In this document: positions 16,048 through 18,948 of the stretch, piece by piece
How the letters are laid out: every line of letters starts with the position of its first letter
Numbering within the stretch: the first letter of the stretch is position 1
NCBI GenBank assembly: GCA_015711695.1
Contig: JACVIW010000008.1
Location: 1-18,948 of the forward strand
Direction of reading: 5' to 3'
DNA from: Candidatus Geohydrothermomicrobium daggyaiense
GTDB lineage: Bacteria; Actinomycetota; Geothermincolia; Fen-727; JACVIW01
DNA: 18,948 bases
Translations under genes and position numbers: made by a program
The notes under the pieces: model-generated
The model's input: the letters and a program-made list of their open reading frames with translations, nothing else
Databases searched by the model: none
What the model was told of the DNA's origin: nothing

Positions 16048-17277
16048 TTGGTAGAAGATAAGATGGAGGATAACGAAAAAAGCGTTATGGAAAGAGCGCG
16101 AAAAAAAAAGCTTGGCAGAACAGTATCGGTCCTGGGCTTGGTGAGTTTCTTCACAGACACATCAACCGAAATGGTCTATCCACTCATCCCGATTTTCCTT
16201 ACAAGCGTCATTGGTGCTGGTGCCGTATTTCTTGGAGTTATTGAAGGAATAGCAGAGGGAACCGCAAGCATCCTCAAGGGATTTTCTGGATATTTTTCCG
16301 ACAGAATAAAAAAGAGGAAGGCTTTGATTTTACTCGGCTATGGTCTTTCGGCGGTTACAAAGCCTTTCTTTGCAGCCGCGACGGCAGTGTGGCACGTTCT
16401 TTTTGTGAGGTTTGTGGAAAGAGTTGGAAAAGGAATCCGCACCGCTCCTCGTGATGCCCTTATAGCTGAATCGGTGCATGAGAGTATAAGAGGAAAAGCT
16501 TATGGGTTTCACAGGGCGATGGACACGCTCGGCGCAGTGGTGGGTCCCGCATTGGCGTTTTTCTTGATGTGGCTCTTGCGCGGATTCGGCCCAAAAAGCG
16601 TTTATAGGTGGATTTTCCTTTTCTCATTCATCCCCGCCGCTGTAGCGGTTCTGCTGATAGTGGTGGCGGTTAGGGAGCGCTATTCAAGCGCTTCTTCCGT
16701 TCGGGTAAAGTTCAAAATCTCTGCTCTCGGAAGGAATTATCGTTATTTGCTTGTGGTTATTATCATTTTCATGCTCGGGAACTCAAGTGACACTTTTCTT
16801 TTGCTGAGAGCGCAAAAACTCGGACTGAAAGCTTACCTCGTTCCTTTACTGTGGCTCGTTTTCAACGTAGTTTACAGTCTCGTCTCGATGCCTGCCGGCG
16901 TGATTTCCGACCGTATCGGTCGAAAAAAAACCTTGATAGCGGGATTCCTTTTGTATTCTGTTCTTTATCTGGGTTTTGGTATATCGAATAGTATGCATTA
17001 TATGTGGATATTGATGGCCGCTTATGGAGTTTTCTATGGTCTTACTCACGGCGTTCTATCCGCGTATGTGGCGGACATGGCACCTGAAAACTTGAGAGGA
17101 ACAGCTTTCGGTATTTATCAAACCGCTGACGGGGTTTCAAGGCTTCTCGCAAGTATCATTTTCGGCGCGCTCTGGGAAACCCTCGGTCCTTCGATCGCGT
17201 TCTATTTCGGATCTTTCATGGCTTTTGCAGCAACGGCAATAATGTGGATTTTCTGCGAGGAAGCGAAGAAGTGCTGA
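16048..17277 (+). CDS. Major facilitator superfamily transporter
   Basis: A 409-residue inner-membrane transporter with about 12 hydrophobic segments. Marks of a recognisable MFS subgroup are FFTDTSTEMVYPLIPIFL near 34-51, loop 2-3 motif A GYFSDRIKKRKALI at 81-94, RFVERVGKGIRTAPRDALIAES at about 121-142, and the second-half motif A GVISDRIGRKKTL at 284-296. Members of this subgroup are common but their substrates are mostly undefined; drug or metabolite efflux is the usual annotation. The longest frame starts at TTG 16048; an ATG at 16063 (residue 6) is equally possible, as neither has a strong ribosome-binding site. The basic N-terminus (MERARKKKLGR) precedes helix 1. It stands alone, with the long gap upstream and a decayed gene downstream. 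Confidence 0.93.
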   Translation: MVEDKMEDNEKSVMERARKKKLGRTVSVLGLVSFFTDTSTEMVYPLIPIFLTSVIGAGAVFLGVIEGIAEGTASILKGFSGYFSDRIKKRKALILLGYGLSAVTKPFFAAATAVWHVLFVRFVERVGKGIRTAPRDALIAESVHESIRGKAYGFHRAMDTLGAVVGPALAFFLMWLLRGFGPKSVYRWIFLFSFIPAAVAVLLIVVAVRERYSSASSVRVKFKISALGRNYRYLLVVIIIFMLGNSSDTFLLLRAQKLGLKAYLVPLLWLVFNVVYSLVSMPAGVISDRIGRKKTLIAGFLLYSVLYLGFGISNSMHYMWILMAAYGVFYGLTHGVLSAYVADMAPENLRGTAFGIYQTADGVSRLLASIIFGALWETLGPSIAFYFGSFMAFAATAIMWIFCEEAKKC

Positions 17278-17421
17278 TGGTTAAGGAATTGGTGATGCCA
17301 TCAGTAAATAAGCTTCCTGACCGGTTTTACTTTCGATACTAATATAGTAAAGCGCCTTTCAAAGCATCTTCTGATTTTCTGCAGATCGAGAATGCATACT
17401 GATTTTGCAGTCAAAATACTT

Positions 17422-18125
17422 CTACGATAACAACCAGTGGATCAAGGAGCACATGAACTCTCCCGAATACCTTGAGGCTTGAGGTGGTTTGGTCTTGATG
17501 CATTCAACGACGGTTCTGGGAGAAAAACTGGCTAGATAGACCATCGAGAGAAGAACCAGAAATCTCCCGTAAGCGGAAGTAATCTCAGGGTGGGCTTGAA
17601 TTGTTAGAATGCGACCGTCATATCCAGAGATTTGATATTTGCGTTTCTCGCTTATTTCGATTAAGGATGCATTCCCCGGTAGGGATCTCACTTCATCCTT
17701 GTTCATGTATATCGGATAAAATTTTTAAATCCCGGCAAGAGCCGGGTGTTCATCTCCTATCTGGATTTGTTTGTACCCGAGCGATCGTTCGTTTCGCTTT
17801 TCAACTTTTACGCTACACCAGAAGGCGATCAACTGGTGCCCGAAGCAGGACCCGAAAACTTTATCTGTTTTCACTCCATAAAGCATCCTGACGACACGTG
17901 AATGGAGTTCTTTGAGTTCAAAGTAAACGCAGCGGAAATTTCTTCCCGGTTTATAAGTGTGGTAACGCCTTTGATGAGGTGTCTGTATAGACAGCACCTC
18001 TAAGTTTTCCTCTCATCGCGGCGGTCTGTGTGGAAATGCCTGAAGTAGGCCGCAAGTATGGTGCTGTTTTCGATCAGGTGATTCGTTGTATTAAATGCTC
18101 TCCTTATCTTCGTGCACGTTCCCAT
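17422..18125 (-). pseudogene. Decayed class I glutamine amidotransferase (GMP synthase-like GATase domain protein)
   Basis: The minus strand encodes broken pieces of a stand-alone class I glutamine amidotransferase, normally about 230-240 residues. One frame gives VFGSCFGHQLIAF with the nucleophile Cys codon at 17845-17847 and KVEKRNERSLGY. An in-frame TAA at 17725-17727 interrupts it, and the same frame continues with MNKDEVRSLP and then YDGRILTIQAHPEI carrying the His and Glu of the triad, to a TAG at 17422. Upstream the reading shifts: TGKKF (17936-17950) and AAYFRHF with RRDE (about 18020-18055) fit the family's N-terminal half in other frames. The span from an ATG at 18125 to 17422 is 704 bases, matching a full gene. 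Several frameshifts plus the stop mean it is not functional as one protein. The C-terminal half match is good; the N-terminal part is less certain. Confidence 0.7.
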
Positions 18126-18443
18126 TAAATGTGTTCGAACTTGATTTGCCGTTATTTATAGGATTTTGCGCCAGGGTGACACTGGTTTGGAGAAGCTCCG
18201 ACTGCACTTGTGGTCGTTTCGCCGAATCTTCGTGAGATTTCGTAAAGTTAAGTGTATTTTATGAAAAAAACAGTTTTTAGGCGCGTGTTATTTGTAGCGG
18301 GATCTTAATTTTGTTGTAGAGATAGCCGAAAAAATGACTGAGCCGGCTATAAGATCTGGCGTTTTGAAAACGGTTCTTACTTATTTTTTATGAGGGCTTG
18401 AGGGGTAATTGATGTTCTGTACCGTAAAAAGGAGATTGTTAAC
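18126..18443. other. Gene-free leader region before the sensor gene
   Basis: About 318 bases without a gene. It carries an imperfect 15-base palindrome CCAGGGTGACACTGG (18171-18185), GGAG-AAG-CTCC (18189-18199), AATCT-TCGTG-AGATT (18225-18239), the nested inverted repeats at 18301-18356, and the palindrome CGTTTTGAAAACG (18360-18372). An AAGGAG ribosome-binding site at 18429-18434 follows. Confidence 0.5.
18301..18356 (+). promoter_or_regulatory. Candidate structured leader: nested inverted repeats
   Basis: GATCTTA (18301-18307) is the exact reverse complement of TAAGATC (18350-18356), and inside it ATAGCCG (18322-18328) is the exact reverse complement of CGGCTAT (18344-18350). The two stems stack on the 3' side and leave a bulge of about 15 bases on the 5' side and a 15-base loop. 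It lies about 90 bases before the sensor gene start, where a riboswitch, leader or regulator site could sit. I cannot match it to a known RNA family. Confidence 0.35.
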
Positions 18444-18948
18444 TTGGAAAAATTTCAAGATGAGATAATTCGTTGCAATTACGATGTAAAAAAAAGAAGC
18501 GCAACTCCTGTGAAAGTTGCGATCTTCCGGGCTCTGGCGTCTCTTCTTCTTATCGGCTTGATCGTTATACTCGGGCTTTCCGTTACAGAGAAGGTGGCGA
18601 ATCTCGAGAAAGACGCATACTACGATCTTAGAATAGCGCAGGTGGCTACGGCTGCTGCTGCAATTGAATACACTGATGTTATTGAACTCAAAGGTAATGA
18701 AGAAGATTTGAATTCCCCCCATTATGAGAAACTCAGAACGAAGCTGGCAAGGATCAAACAAAGCGATCCGTCAATAAAGTTTGTTTATCTCATGCGTCCT
18801 AAAGGAGACAAACTCATTTTTCTTGTTGACGCCGAAGACCCGGTTTCACCTGATTTTTCACCCCCTGGACAGATTTATGAGGAGACAACTCCTGAAGACA
18901 TAGAGAGTTTCAAAAAGGGGAGATGGCTTAAGCCTTCTATCGAGGAAA
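18444..18948 (+). CDS. Membrane sensor protein, N-terminal part (3' end outside the window)
   Basis: A frame starting at TTG 18444 and open to the window end (168 complete codons). The start is supported by AAGGAG at 18429-18434, 9 bases upstream; no ATG is available in frame before a stop at 18399. A basic N-terminus of about 23 residues precedes one transmembrane helix at about 24-46, then a predicted extracytoplasmic domain. Its segment IKFVYLMRP, then KLIFLVDAEDP-SPDFSPPGQIYEE at about 111-147, is typical of the periplasmic sensor part found at the N-terminus of PAS-containing histidine kinases and diguanylate cyclases (FVYLM, then FLVDAE, then PPGQ-Y-E). The second helix and output domain must lie beyond the edge, so kinase versus GGDEF output cannot be decided. 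Confidence 0.82.
   Translation, partial: MEKFQDEIIRCNYDVKKRSATPVKVAIFRALASLLLIGLIVILGLSVTEKVANLEKDAYYDLRIAQVATAAAAIEYTDVIELKGNEEDLNSPHYEKLRTKLARIKQSDPSIKFVYLMRPKGDKLIFLVDAEDPVSPDFSPPGQIYEETTPEDIESFKKGRWLKPSIEE

Noticed and set aside
17275..17303. TGATGG/CCATCA hairpin just after the MFS gene as a terminator
   Set aside because: There is no T tract after it and the loop is long.
18128..18150. tRNA T-loop-like GTTCGAA
   Set aside because: No flanking T-stem, anticodon arm or acceptor stem could be paired.
18381..18761. 126-codon minus-strand frame near the right end
   Set aside because: It overlaps the sensor gene, whose TTG start, ribosome-binding site, membrane helix and family motifs are convincing.

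Overview
This is bacterial DNA of intermediate base composition (not counted; roughly balanced, with A+T-richer gaps), encoding a chromosomal mix of housekeeping, transport and signalling genes. Support for Bacteria comes from Shine-Dalgarno sequences before most starts, GTG and TTG starts, PAS/GAF histidine kinase architecture and a tiny bS22/COX24-type ribosomal-associated protein. That small protein, a DUF3068/PorA-like membrane protein and a small basic protein (14782-15141) would fit a deep, probably anaerobic actinobacterial or candidate-phylum lineage. This placement is inference and is weak. No tRNA, rRNA, CRISPR array, insertion sequence or phage gene was recognised.

Layout. (i) 1-4353, plus strand: a tight cluster of a 5'-truncated ribokinase, an overlapping two-helix K+ channel with an RCK domain, and an 837-residue unrecognised protein with a probable alpha/alpha-toroid core. 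(ii) 4368-8274, minus strand: a 1030-residue multi-PAS/GAF histidine kinase whose 3' end overlaps a LUD/DUF162 Cys-rich protein, followed by a 30-codon lysine-rich gene (bS22-like) with its own promoter-like sequence. (iii) 8430-10884, minus: a family 1 glycosidase and a GDT1/TMEM165-type cation transporter. (iv) 11241-13027: an acyltransferase of the PlsC type whose catalytic His is Gln, convergent with the DUF3068-like protein. (v) 13341-15499: a CrtI-type FAD oxidoreductase, then two small minus-strand genes, one a four-Cys protein. (vi) 16048-17277: an MFS transporter. (vii) 17422-18125: a decayed glutamine amidotransferase pseudogene on the minus strand. (viii) 18444-18948: the N-terminal part of a membrane sensor protein, preceded by a leader region unusually rich in inverted repeats.

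How the genes work together. The clearest couplings are ribokinase/K+ channel (16-base overlap; ribokinases are K+-activated enzymes) and histidine kinase/LUD protein (14-base overlap). No response regulator lies beside the kinase, and the kinase's own receiver-like domain lacks the phospho-acceptor Asp, so its partner must be elsewhere. The rest looks like a set of independent transcription units. I see no obvious defence or mobile system. The most unusual items are the tiny gene, the Gln-for-His acyltransferase, the uncharacterised 837-residue protein, the kinase-LUD pair, and the structured upstream region before the last gene.
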